This document shows positions 8,681 to 16,792 of a stretch of DNA of 61,843 bases, in pieces (position 1 is the stretch's first letter; the number at the start of each line of letters is the position of its first letter). Origin of the DNA: Haloglomus irregulare (lineage in GTDB: Archaea; Halobacteriota; Halobacteria; Halobacteriales; Haloarculaceae); NCBI RefSeq assembly GCF_007421925.1, contig NZ_QMDX01000014.1, positions 1 through 61,843 of the forward strand, read 5' to 3'. The notes under the pieces were generated by a model, which saw only the letters and a program-made list of their open reading frames with translations, did no database searches and had not been told where the DNA came from. Made by a program: the position numbers and the translations under genes.

Positions 8681-9583
8681 ATGGACATCGTCAGCACCCC
8701 CGAGTCCGCGTTCGCCGACGTCCCGGACTACGACCACGAGCCCCGCTACCTGACGGTCGACGCGCCCGGCGACCCGGAGCTGGCCTACGTCGACACGGAC
8801 CCGGACGGCGCCGAGGAGACGTTCCTCTGCCTCCACGGCGAGCCGACGTGGGGGTTCCTCTACCGGAAGATGGTCCCCACGCTCGCAGAGCACGGTCGCG
8901 TCGTCGTCCCCGACTTCCTCGGCTTCGGCCGCTCGGACAAGTACACCGACCCCGAGGACTACACGTTCGACCTGCACTACGACACCCTCGTCGAGTTCGT
9001 CGAGTCGCTCGACCTCACCGGGGTGACGCTGGTCTGCCAGGACTGGGGGAGCATCCTCGGGCTGCCGTACGCCGTCTCCGACGCGCCGGCGCGGTTCGAC
9101 CGCATCGTGGCGATGAACGCGCTGCTGACCGACGGCGAGGTCGACCTCGTGGACACCTGGTACGCGTTCCGCGACATGGTCGTCGAGGCCGACGCCCTCG
9201 ACGTGAGCCGCGTCATCGACGGCGCCTGCGTGTCCGACCTCTCCGACGCGGCGCGGGCCGGCTACGACGCGCCGTTCCCGGACGAGGCCTCGAAGGCCGG
9301 CGCATACGCCTGGCCGCCGATGGTCCCGCAGGACCCCTCGATGCCCGGGGCCGACCGCCACGCGCGGCTCCGCGAGGACCTGGCCGAGTGGGAGAAGCCG
9401 TTCCTCGCGCTGTTCTCCGACAGCGACCCCATCACCGAGCAGTACCGGGCGCTGTTCCGCGATCTCGTGCCGACCGCAGCCGACGAACCCGACGTCCGGG
9501 TCGAGGGGGCCGGCCACTTCCTCCAGGAGGACGCCGGTGGGGCCTGTGCCGAGCAGATCGTCGCGTTCGTCGACCGGAACTGA
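8681..9583 (+). CDS. Haloalkane dehalogenase-like alpha/beta hydrolase
   Basis: 300 residues from the ATG at 8681; the open frame extends upstream to 8540 but without family similarity. Motifs fit haloalkane dehalogenases of subfamily I: HGEPTWGFLYRKM (52-64) with the halide-binding Trp, nucleophile Asp121 in CQDWGS with Trp122 next to it, and catalytic His near 279 (GAGHFLQED). Known members hydrolyse C-halogen bonds. Related hydrolases share the Asp nucleophile, so the substrate is unproven. A nucleophile Asp rather than Ser is the main reason for this call. Confidence 0.8.
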   Translation: MDIVSTPESAFADVPDYDHEPRYLTVDAPGDPELAYVDTDPDGAEETFLCLHGEPTWGFLYRKMVPTLAEHGRVVVPDFLGFGRSDKYTDPEDYTFDLHYDTLVEFVESLDLTGVTLVCQDWGSILGLPYAVSDAPARFDRIVAMNALLTDGEVDLVDTWYAFRDMVVEADALDVSRVIDGACVSDLSDAARAGYDAPFPDEASKAGAYAWPPMVPQDPSMPGADRHARLREDLAEWEKPFLALFSDSDPITEQYRALFRDLVPTAADEPDVRVEGAGHFLQEDAGGACAEQIVAFVDRN

Positions 9584-9607
9584 GGCCGGGGTGGTGCCAC
9601 CGGGCGG

Positions 9608-10762
9608 TCAGTACGACGCGACCCCCTCGGCGATGCGGTCCAGGCCGGTCCGGAGTCGCTCCTCGGCGGCGGCAAAGGAGAGCCGGAGCCGCCCCTCGCC
9701 GGCGGCCCCGAAGCCGCTGCCCGGCGCGAGTACCACGCCGTGCTCCCGGAGGAGGTACTTCGCGAACGCGAGCGCGTCGGCGTCGACGTCGGGGTCGAGG
9801 AAGGCGTAGAAGGCGCCCTCCGGCCGGGGGGCCGAGAGCCCGTCGATGTCGGCGATCAGGTCGACCACGAGGTCGCGCCGGCGCTCGAACGCGCCGTACA
9901 TCGCCTCGAACGGTTCCTGTGGCCCGGTGAGCGCCTCGATGGCGGCCGCCTGGGCGATGCTGGACGGGCAGGCCGTCGTCGACTCCCGGACCTTCGTCAC
10001 CTGGTCGATGACGGTCCGGTCGCCCGCCAGCCAGCCGAGCCGCCAGCCCGTCATCGCGTACGTCTTCGAGCAGGAGCCGACGGTGAGGACGTGCGACGGG
10101 TGGCCGGTCAGCGCCGCGACGCCGCGCGGGTCGCGGTCGTAGGTCAGGCCGGCGTACACCTCGTCTGCGATGACGTACGCATCGTGGTCGGCGGCGGCCT
10201 CGACCACCGCCCGGACCGCGTCCGGGTCGAACACCCGGCCGGTCGGGTTCGACGGCGTCGTCAGGACGACCGCCGCCGTCCCGGGACCCATCCGCTCGAC
10301 CAGCCGGCCCGGGTCGAGGTCGAACCCCTCGGCGGCGGGCATCGGCACCTCCACGGGCGTCCCCTCGGCCAGGAACGCCTGCGTCCCGTAGTTCGGCCAC
10401 GCCGGCCCCGGATACAGGAGCTCCTCGCCGGGCCCGACGACGGCCATCGTCGCGAGATGGAGCGCCTCCATCCCGCCGACGGTGACGACGATCTCGTCGA
10501 GTGCGTGCTCGACGCCGTAGTCGGCGGCCATCGCGTCCCGGATGGCCCGGCGGCACTCGGGGGTGCCCGCGTTCGGCGTGTAATGCGTCTCGCCGTCCCG
10601 GGCCGCCGCCGCGGCCGCCGCGACCACGTGCTCGGGCGTGTCGAAGTCCGGCTCCCCCACCTCCAGCCGGACGAGGTCGTGGTCGGCGGCCTCCGCGAGG
10701 TCGTACATCACGCGGATCTGCGAGCGGTCCGCCCGCCGCACCCGCTCCGTCGGTTCGTGCAC
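9608..10762 (-). CDS. PLP-dependent aminotransferase class I/II (aspartate aminotransferase-like)
   Basis: 384 residues, GTG start. Fold-type I signature: SNPTG (171-175), ADEVY (199-203), Schiff-base Lys233 in SCSKTYAMTGWRLGW, and the substrate-binding Arg region near the C-terminus (RLRLSFA). The N-terminal EVGEPDFDTPEHV is typical of bacterial/archaeal aspartate or aromatic aminotransferases. It transfers amino groups between an amino acid and 2-oxoglutarate; substrate preference cannot be assigned. The gene is convergent with the dehalogenase-like gene (24-bp gap). Confidence 0.87.
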   Translation of the reverse strand: MHEPTERVRRADRSQIRVMYDLAEAADHDLVRLEVGEPDFDTPEHVVAAAAAAARDGETHYTPNAGTPECRRAIRDAMAADYGVEHALDEIVVTVGGMEALHLATMAVVGPGEELLYPGPAWPNYGTQAFLAEGTPVEVPMPAAEGFDLDPGRLVERMGPGTAAVVLTTPSNPTGRVFDPDAVRAVVEAAADHDAYVIADEVYAGLTYDRDPRGVAALTGHPSHVLTVGSCSKTYAMTGWRLGWLAGDRTVIDQVTKVRESTTACPSSIAQAAAIEALTGPQEPFEAMYGAFERRRDLVVDLIADIDGLSAPRPEGAFYAFLDPDVDADALAFAKYLLREHGVVLAPGSGFGAAGEGRLRLSFAAAEERLRTGLDRIAEGVASY

Positions 10763-10837
10763 GGCCCCGCTACGTGCGGCCCCGGTAAAGTGGTTGATCC
10801 GCCCCCGTTGCCCGGCGGCGCCCGAAGTGGCGTCAGG

Positions 10838-12745
10838 CTACAGCCGCCGGTCGAGGAAGTCCGCGAGCACCCGGAAGGTCCGGAGCTTCTGGTCGCTGTC
10901 GGTCGAGGCGTGCCCCTCCTCCCCGAGTTCGACGTACTCGGCGTCGGCCCCGCCGCCGGCCTCCCCGCCGGGGGGGCGCTCCTCGACCTCGTAGCCCAGT
11001 TCACGGAGCCGGTCCCGGAACAGTCGTGCCTGCGAGACCGGTACCCGGCGGTCGTTGACGCCGTGGATCAGCAACAGCGGTGCGTCGACGTTCCCCGCGT
11101 GCTCGATCGGCGACCGGTCCCGATAGAGGTCGGGGTTCTCCCCGGGGGTCCCGATGTTCTTCTCCATCAGTTCCGTCCGGAAGTGGGGCATCGTCGTCTC
11201 GTACATCTCCCGGAGGTCGGTCAGCCCGATCCACGCGACGGTCGCGTCGTAGAGGTCGGGGTACTGGACGGCCTGCCAGTACGCGCTGTACCCGCCGTAG
11301 GAGCCGCCGAAGACGGCGACCCGGTCCTCGTCGAGCCAATCGCGGGTTGCCAGGACGTGCTCGACCCCGGTAGCGATGTCCCCCTGCTCGGCGCCGCCCC
11401 AGTCGTCGTACAGCTCCCGGACGAACTCCCGGCCCCGGCCCGCCGAGCCCCGGTAGTTCACCTCCAGAACGGCGTACCCCTGCGAGGCGAGGAACTGCGT
11501 GTAGACGTTGAAGTTCCGGTAGTCGGCGTAGCGTGGCCCGCCGTGGATCTTCACCGCCAGCGGCGCGGGTCGCTCGCCGGTGTCGTACAGCTGGGCCTCG
11601 ATCTCCAGGCTGTCGTACGGGCCGGTCTCGACGGCCCGAGCGGGCGTCTCCGGCACCCCGTCGGACTCGAAGCTGATGACCTCGCTGTCGACGAACGCGT
11701 CGGACTCGAACGCGCCGTAGTCGGCGGCCAGCAGCGTCTCGCTCGCCCCGGCCTCTACGTCGTACGTCAGCAGGTCCGAGCGACCGTCGGGGGTGCCGTG
11801 GGCGCAGACGACCTGCCCGTCGTCCACGACCGGGTTCCCCTGGCCGGCGGGGAACGCGCCGGTCACGTCGGTCACGCCGGTCGGCAGGTCGAACTCCCGG
11901 ACCTCGCCCGTCTCCAGGTCCAGTGTCGCCGCGACGACGGCCATCTCCCGGCGCCGGTCGAGCAGCACCCGGTCCCCGTCGGGCAGGAACGCGTGGGGCT
12001 GCTCGACGACGTCACCGCCGTACCACGTCACCTCGCCGGCCGCCAGGTCGTACACCCCGACCCGGCCGCGGTCGTCGGCGTTGTCGGCCAGCAGCAGGCG
12101 GTCGCCGGACGGGGAGAACGCCACCGGCTGCGTCTCGGCCCCCGTCTCCGAGCAGCCCAGCCGCTCGACGTTCGACCCGTCCGCGTCCATCAGGTAGGTG
12201 TCGGCGTTCTCGAACACCGACGTCTCGTTGGTGCTGAACGCGATCCGGTCACCGTCGGGCGAGAAGTGCGCGGCGTTCACGGCCCGGTCGTACGTCGTCA
12301 GTTTCGTCGTCTCGCCGCTCGCCCGGTCGTGACGGTAGAGGTTCAGCTGCCCGTCGCGAGTGGAGCCGACAACCAACCGCCCGCCGCCGTCCGTGACGTC
12401 GTGGAGCACGACCTGTCCGTCCATCTCGACGACCGGTTCCGCCGCGCCCGACGCGTCCAGCGCGTGGATGTCGTTCTGCTCGTTCCCGTCCTCGTCGACG
12501 TGGAACAGCACCTCGTCGTTCCCCGCCCATTTCAGGTGCCACCGGGCGTCTCGCGGGACGTTCCCATCACTCCACTGCTCGCGCCCGCCCGTCTCCATCT
12601 CCTGTACGTGCAGCTCGTTCCGACCGCTCCCGTCGTAGTAGTACGCGACGCGGCGCCCGTCGGGGGAGACGGTCTGGTGATAGCACCCGGGGAGTTCCGC
12701 AAGCGACTCCAACAGGTCGACGTCGTCGGCTTCCTTCCGGAGCAT
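10838..12745 (-). CDS. S9 family serine peptidase (prolyl oligopeptidase type)
   Basis: 635 residues. The N-terminal two thirds form a beta-propeller with repeated (S/A)PDGRRVAY- and FSPDGDRIAF-like blades. The C-terminal alpha/beta hydrolase domain has the Ser in GGSYGGY (near residue 481), the Asp in GVNDRRVPV (near 564) and the His in GEEGHAS (near 613). Family members cut short peptides after Pro or act as acylaminoacyl peptidases. No signal peptide, so it is cytoplasmic. It starts about 70 bp upstream of the end of the aldo/keto reductase gene on the same strand. Confidence 0.9.
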   Translation of the reverse strand: MLRKEADDVDLLESLAELPGCYHQTVSPDGRRVAYYYDGSGRNELHVQEMETGGREQWSDGNVPRDARWHLKWAGNDEVLFHVDEDGNEQNDIHALDASGAAEPVVEMDGQVVLHDVTDGGGRLVVGSTRDGQLNLYRHDRASGETTKLTTYDRAVNAAHFSPDGDRIAFSTNETSVFENADTYLMDADGSNVERLGCSETGAETQPVAFSPSGDRLLLADNADDRGRVGVYDLAAGEVTWYGGDVVEQPHAFLPDGDRVLLDRRREMAVVAATLDLETGEVREFDLPTGVTDVTGAFPAGQGNPVVDDGQVVCAHGTPDGRSDLLTYDVEAGASETLLAADYGAFESDAFVDSEVISFESDGVPETPARAVETGPYDSLEIEAQLYDTGERPAPLAVKIHGGPRYADYRNFNVYTQFLASQGYAVLEVNYRGSAGRGREFVRELYDDWGGAEQGDIATGVEHVLATRDWLDEDRVAVFGGSYGGYSAYWQAVQYPDLYDATVAWIGLTDLREMYETTMPHFRTELMEKNIGTPGENPDLYRDRSPIEHAGNVDAPLLLIHGVNDRRVPVSQARLFRDRLRELGYEVEERPPGGEAGGGADAEYVELGEEGHASTDSDQKLRTFRVLADFLDRRL

Positions 12746-12822
12746 GCCGACGACTCACGAACCGCGCATGAAAAGGCGTTTTCCCCCCCGTGCCGGCTGC
12801 CCCCGGTCGAGCGGGTACCGCC

Positions 12823-13815
12823 TCAGATGTCGGCGTACGGCCCGCCCGTCGCGTCGCGGAGGCGCTCGACCTGCGCCGCCGAGAGGTCGACGGCGGCGGC
12901 GCCGAGGTTCTCCTCCAGCTGCGCGACGGTCCGGGCGCCGACGATGGGCGCGGCGATACCGTCGTGGTGCAGGTGGTACGCGAGGGCCGTCTGTGCGACC
13001 GTGGCGTCGACCTCGTCGGCGACCGCCCGGAGCTCGTCCAGTACGTCGAAGGTCTCCTCGGTGAGGTAGGCGTCGCGGAACCGCGAGGACTCCGCGGCCC
13101 GGGACTCGCCAGTGAGCCCCTCCTCGCGGGTGTACTTCCCGGTGAGGAAGCCCTGGCCCAGCGGGCTCCAGGGGCAGACCCCGATACCGTACTGGTCGGC
13201 CATCTCCAGATAGCCCCCCTCGACCTCCCGGTCGACCAGGTTGTATCGCGGCTGTGCGACGGTGAACGGCTCCCAGCCCTCCTGTCGGGCGATCTCGTTC
13301 GCCCGCGCGACCTTCCACTCGTCGGGGACGAGCGTCGAGGCGCCCAGATAGTGGACCCTCCCGGCCTCGACCAGTCCGTTCAGCGTCTTCATCAGCTCCC
13401 GCGCCGGCGTCTCGTCGTCCCAGCGGTGGATGTAGAGCACGTCCACGTAGTCGGTCCCCAGCCGGTCGAGCAGCGCGTCGATGCGGTGGCGCACGTTCTT
13501 CCGGTTGGTGCCCCGGCTGTTGGGGTCGTCCTCGCGGGTCTGCCAGTAGATCTTCGAGGCGATGGTGTACCGCTCGCGGTCCCGGTCGGCGAGCCAGTCC
13601 CCGATCCACTCCTCGCACGCCCCGCCGCCGTAGACGTCGGCGGTGTCGATGTACCGCCCGCCGTGCGCGGCGTAGGCGTCAAGCAGGTCGTGGGCGCGCT
13701 CCTCGTCGATCTCGACGTTGCCCGCCTCGGTCTCCCGGCCGAACCGCCAGGTGCCGAACTGTATCTCGCTCGTCCGGAGGCCCGTGTCGTCGAGCGGGAC
13801 GAAATCGAGGTCCAT
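12823..13815 (-). CDS. Aldo/keto reductase
   Basis: About 330 residues from the ATG at 13815 (MDLDFVPLDDTGLRTSEIQFG); the open frame is longer upstream but non-homologous. AKR features: YIDTADVYGGG with the catalytic Asp and Tyr, ASKIYW with Lys, LYIHRWD with His, and the C-terminal NADP-binding PIVGARTVAQLEENLGA. The (beta/alpha)8 fold reduces aldehydes and ketones with NAD(P)H. The substrate is unknown. It resembles the yeast-like AKR subgroup with the PWSPLGQGFLTGKY segment. Confidence 0.9.
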   Translation of the reverse strand: MDLDFVPLDDTGLRTSEIQFGTWRFGRETEAGNVEIDEERAHDLLDAYAAHGGRYIDTADVYGGGACEEWIGDWLADRDRERYTIASKIYWQTREDDPNSRGTNRKNVRHRIDALLDRLGTDYVDVLYIHRWDDETPARELMKTLNGLVEAGRVHYLGASTLVPDEWKVARANEIARQEGWEPFTVAQPRYNLVDREVEGGYLEMADQYGIGVCPWSPLGQGFLTGKYTREEGLTGESRAAESSRFRDAYLTEETFDVLDELRAVADEVDATVAQTALAYHLHHDGIAAPIVGARTVAQLEENLGAAAVDLSAAQVERLRDATGGPYADI

Positions 13816-14302
13816 GTCCACGCGATGGCGTGTCGGCGCGAAAAGCGTGGGGCTCCTGGCAGTCGGGCCGTCCGCCCGGACCCGGTGACGCGAGGCGGGA
13901 CCAGCGTGACGCGGCTCCACGTCGTCGGCTGCATAGCGCCCTCCGACCTCAAGCCCGGAGCGGAACGCCTCCGACGAGACGGTCCGGCAGTCGGACGTAT
14001 CGGTCACAGGGCTCCCCGTCGCGACCAGTTCGGCCCGTGGAGGCTCTGCCCGACACGTCGACGCCGCCACGGATGCCGGGAATCGACCCGGGACTGCTGC
14101 CTGAGCCCGGCGTCAGTCAGGCTCTTTGCCATTCTCGTCGCCGAGCGCTTCGACCGTGTTCAGCGCGTTGATCCGACCGGCGCTGAGTTCACCGGATCAC
14201 GGCACCCGCACCACCATCGTGGCGCGGTCGTGGCCTGAGAGATAGGGATGCGTCGCCTCAAGTGACCACGCGCCGCTGGAGGATTGGAGCGCCCGGAAGC
14301 AT
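13816..14302. other. Gap without a gene before tRNA-Gln
   Basis: 487 bp. Frames here are shadows or short. It presumably carries the promoter of the minus-strand aldo/keto reductase gene and the 3' end of the tRNA transcript. No clear repeat or RNA structure was recognised. Confidence 0.35.
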
Positions 14303-14374
14303 AGTCCTGGGAGGATTCGAACCTCCGTCGTAGCCCCCAGAAGGCTACATGATTGGCCACTACACCACAGGACT
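14303..14374 (-). tRNA. tRNA-Gln (anticodon CTG)
   Basis: 72 nt on the minus strand. Acceptor arms AGTCCTG and CAGGACT pair perfectly. The anticodon stem TAGCC/GGCTA encloses the loop TTCTGGG with anticodon CTG. The T arm is GGAGG-TTCGAAT-CCTCC. CCA is not encoded, as usual in haloarchaea. No intron. It lies 58 bp downstream of the double-HNH gene on the same strand. Confidence 0.95.
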
Positions 14375-14432
14375 TCACGCAAATACTGATAGCGAGTGGG
14401 ATTACTTATGACTGTCGTCACCGTCCGACGAG

Positions 14433-15215
14433 TCACCAGTCGGGTTCGACGAAGTGCTCGCGTCGGTGGCAGTTCGCACAGAGGATGGTACATCGGGCTA
14501 CCTCTGCCCGGACGGCCTCGTACGGCCTCCCGTCCGCGAGCAGTTCGGCGACCGTCTCCTGCTTCTCCCCCTCGTGATGGCAGTCGAGCGCGACGGGGGC
14601 GTCCTCGTCACACCGAGCGCAGCCGCGAGTCGTCTTGTGCGTGTGGACCCAGCCGCGGAGCCCTTCGGTGGCTACGTCGTGGTGTTCCCGACGGTGACAG
14701 TTCGCACACAGGACCGCGCAGGCGGTCAGTTCCTCTCGAAGTCGGTCCCTGCCGTACCCGTGTGTAATGAGCTCTCCGACGGCCCGCTCCTTCTCGTCCG
14801 GCGCCTGATGATGGAGGTCGAGACAGGCCGGGTCGTCCTCGCCACAGTCCCGGCAGCCACGTTGGGCCTTCCGTTCGTTGACCCAGGCACGGAGCCGTGC
14901 GCGCCGGTCGAGTGTCCGCTGGAGGTTCCGCTCGGGATTCCGGTAGTGCCAGCGCTGATCAACCGACATCGACGTCCACTCCCGGTCGGTCACGTCAACA
15001 TCGTCGGGCTTTGGGCCAACCCGCTCCCCTGTAGATGGGGCCGTTTCCAGCCCAGCCGCCCTCTTCGCGTCGTTCCAGCCCCCGATCTGCCTAATTATCG
15101 TCCCTGACGCTGGCTGCAATCCGAGACTCTCGTATTGTGCCTTTGTCGGCGATTCATCTAACCGTTCGGCCGCCTCCCACAGCGCGTCGATACATTCCTC
15201 CGGTGTCGTCGCCAT
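14433..15215 (-). CDS. Double-HNH protein with a homing-endonuclease-associated repeat
   Basis: 260 residues. The N-terminus (about 5-57) looks like the homing-endonuclease-associated repeat (ALWEAAERLDESPTKAQYESLG ... IGGWNDAKRAAGL, given in parts), a small DNA-binding module. Two HNH/zinc units follow in tandem: GCRDCGEDDPACLDLHHQ ... CANCHRREHHD and GCARCDEDAPVALDCHHEG ... CANCHRREHFVEPDW. Each unit keeps the CxxC, DxHH and CxxCHRxxH ligands and catalytic His. HNH proteins nick or cut DNA; some are free-standing homing endonucleases. Its stop lies 58 bp before tRNA-Gln, so the two may be co-transcribed. Confidence 0.8.
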   Translation of the reverse strand: MATTPEECIDALWEAAERLDESPTKAQYESLGLQPASGTIIRQIGGWNDAKRAAGLETAPSTGERVGPKPDDVDVTDREWTSMSVDQRWHYRNPERNLQRTLDRRARLRAWVNERKAQRGCRDCGEDDPACLDLHHQAPDEKERAVGELITHGYGRDRLREELTACAVLCANCHRREHHDVATEGLRGWVHTHKTTRGCARCDEDAPVALDCHHEGEKQETVAELLADGRPYEAVRAEVARCTILCANCHRREHFVEPDW

Positions 15216-15274
15216 ACGGCTGGTTCCCTCGGTATTACAGATAAGTTCGGTTCAACCGCGGTGGAACTGAACCG

Positions 15275-15880
15275 CTACTCCGTCCGCGCGAACGCGAGCT
15301 GCCCGGAGATGTTCTCGATGTAGACATCGACTACGTCGCCCTCCTGGGTGCCGGGGACGAAGACGGTGTAGCCGCCGCGCTTGGCGACGCCGTCGCCCTT
15401 GCGGCCGGTGTCGGTGATCTCGACGGTGTAACGGCCGCCCTTCTCGACGGCGTCGGCCTGCTGCTGGTCCGTGGAGCGGCGCTTCGAGACGGGACGGAAG
15501 GCCCCGCACGCCTCACAGCGGAGCATCATCGTGCCGTCCTCGGTGGCCAGCCGGGTGTCGGGGAGGCCACACTCCGAGCAGCGGACGTACTCCTCGACGT
15601 AGTCGCTGACGGCGGCGTCGAAATCGTCGCCGTCGAAGCGACCGTTGTAGCGGCCGACGCCCTCGGTGAGCTGGCCGGCCGTCGCGAGTGCGCGCTGGAC
15701 GAACGAGTGGACGTGGTCGGTCTCGCGGTTCAGGGCGTCGGCGACGGCGTCGAGGTTCGTGAAGCGGGTGAACGCGCCGTCGGCCTGCGCGTGGGGATCG
15801 GGGACGGAGAGGCGGGCGCCTTCGGTGCTCCGCTCCGGGAGCGCGTCGAGCGCGCGGGTGAGTGAGGTGTCGTAGTCCAT
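15275..15880 (-). CDS. eif2b: Translation initiation factor aIF2 subunit beta with TRAM domain
   Basis: 201 residues from the ATG at 15880. The N-terminal helix and core match aIF2-beta (TRFTNLDAVADALNRETDHV, given in part, then the LTEGVGRYNGRF segment). A zinc ribbon is formed by CSEC and CEAC (YVRCSECGLPDT ... LRCEACGAFRPV). The C-terminus adds a TRAM domain (GDGVAKRGGYTVFVPGTQEGD), the usual fusion in haloarchaea. aIF2 brings initiator Met-tRNA to the ribosome; TRAM binds RNA. The upstream open frame beyond 15880 is not conserved. Confidence 0.93.
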   Translation of the reverse strand: MDYDTSLTRALDALPERSTEGARLSVPDPHAQADGAFTRFTNLDAVADALNRETDHVHSFVQRALATAGQLTEGVGRYNGRFDGDDFDAAVSDYVEEYVRCSECGLPDTRLATEDGTMMLRCEACGAFRPVSKRRSTDQQQADAVEKGGRYTVEITDTGRKGDGVAKRGGYTVFVPGTQEGDVVDVYIENISGQLAFARTE

Positions 15881-16033
15881 GCGATGTGGAGCCGGCCGGA
15901 ACGTATACGCGTTCCGTGTTCCGGCGGCGCTCGCGGCGGTTCCCGATGTCGGCGGGGGGGAGCGCGGCCGCCCCGGGCCGCCGCGATGGGCGCGGACAGA
16001 ACGGTTTTGCTCGTCGCGCGCGACCATCGGACG

Positions 16034-16396
16034 ATGGTTGACGACCAGCCGACTGACCGCGAGGTCGCGTGTTTCGAGGCGGGCGTGAAGTTCGGGACGC
16101 TCTACCACCAGTTCGCGGGGACGCCGCTGTCGCCCGACAGCGCCGACTCGCTGGCCCGGGCGATGGAGGAGAGCATCGAGAACCAGCCCCACTGCGAGGC
16201 GGTGGATGTCGACCCCCGCGACGAGGCGCTCGCCGCCGCGCTGGCCGACGGGTCGGCCGACTACACCGAGTGGACCGGCGAGTTCGCCAGGGTCCGGATG
16301 CGCATCGGGTACGAGGACGTCACCGTCCGGACGGGGATGGAGATGCACGACGGCTACCCGCTGATGGCCGTCGAGTCCGTCACCGAGGAGGAGTAG
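16034..16396 (+). CDS. mptD: Archaeal dihydroneopterin aldolase MptD
   Basis: 120 residues from the ATG at 16034. The EAGVKFGTLYHQFAGTPLSP segment is the signature of the archaeal dihydroneopterin aldolase (former DUF372), and the length fits. MptD cleaves 7,8-dihydroneopterin to 6-hydroxymethyl-dihydropterin and glycolaldehyde in tetrahydrofolate/methanopterin-type cofactor synthesis. It is divergent from aIF2-beta with about 150 bp between starts; no operon partner in the window. Confidence 0.85.
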   Translation: MVDDQPTDREVACFEAGVKFGTLYHQFAGTPLSPDSADSLARAMEESIENQPHCEAVDVDPRDEALAAALADGSADYTEWTGEFARVRMRIGYEDVTVRTGMEMHDGYPLMAVESVTEEE

Positions 16397-16554
16397 TCGC
16401 CGGATCGGTGTCGGAACTCCAGTGGGCGAATAGCGAGGATAACTCGATAGCAGTCCGGTTACCCGGCCGTCCGGGACGGTCACGCTCCCGGGTGTGCCCC
16501 GACGCCCCGTGCCGTGTCATGGCGTGCCGGACAGGTGTTGCCATCGCGGAAGAG

Positions 16555-16563
16555 TTTAATACC
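16555..16563 (+). promoter_or_regulatory. TATA box of a predicted leaderless transcript upstream of argG
   Basis: TTTAATACC sits about 27 nt before the ATG at 16585. This is the spacing seen for haloarchaeal leaderless transcripts, so transcription is predicted to begin at or next to that ATG. It lies 230 bp before argG. Confidence 0.55.
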
Positions 16564-16584
16564 ATCTCGCTCGGTGTATTGGGT

Positions 16585-16671
16585 ATGATGACGGATGCGC
16601 CCGTATGCTCGGCCGTGCCGAGTGCTGGGTGCCGTCCCGCCGCCGTCCGACGACCGCGACGGGCCGTTTAG
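16585..16671 (+). CDS. Candidate Arg-rich leader peptide of argG
   Basis: A 28-codon ORF. It begins with ATG at the predicted leaderless start and ends with Arg-rich codons (CRPAAVRRPRRAV, five Arg) directly before TAG. The stop falls in a small dyad, GGGCC (16661-16665) and GGCCC (16671-16675), followed by a pyrimidine-rich run (TTTCTCCTCTCC). The arrangement resembles an amino-acid leader peptide, but Arg-rich frames arise easily in GC-rich DNA. Conservation has not been tested. No homologous function is known. Confidence 0.35.
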   Translation: MMTDAPVCSAVPSAGCRPAAVRRPRRAV

Positions 16672-16792
16672 GCCCATTTCTCCTCTCCTCACCTGATGAC
16701 CGCATCGCCCCACAGCACCGCTCGTGCCGCCCGGCCGCTCGGTGCCCGGGGAGACCGAACCACCCATCACACACCGCACACACCACACACCC

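Noticed and set aside
9740-13069. A 1109-codon open frame on the plus strand
   Set aside because: It runs antisense to the aminotransferase and S9 peptidase genes and has no domain; long antisense frames are common at this GC content.
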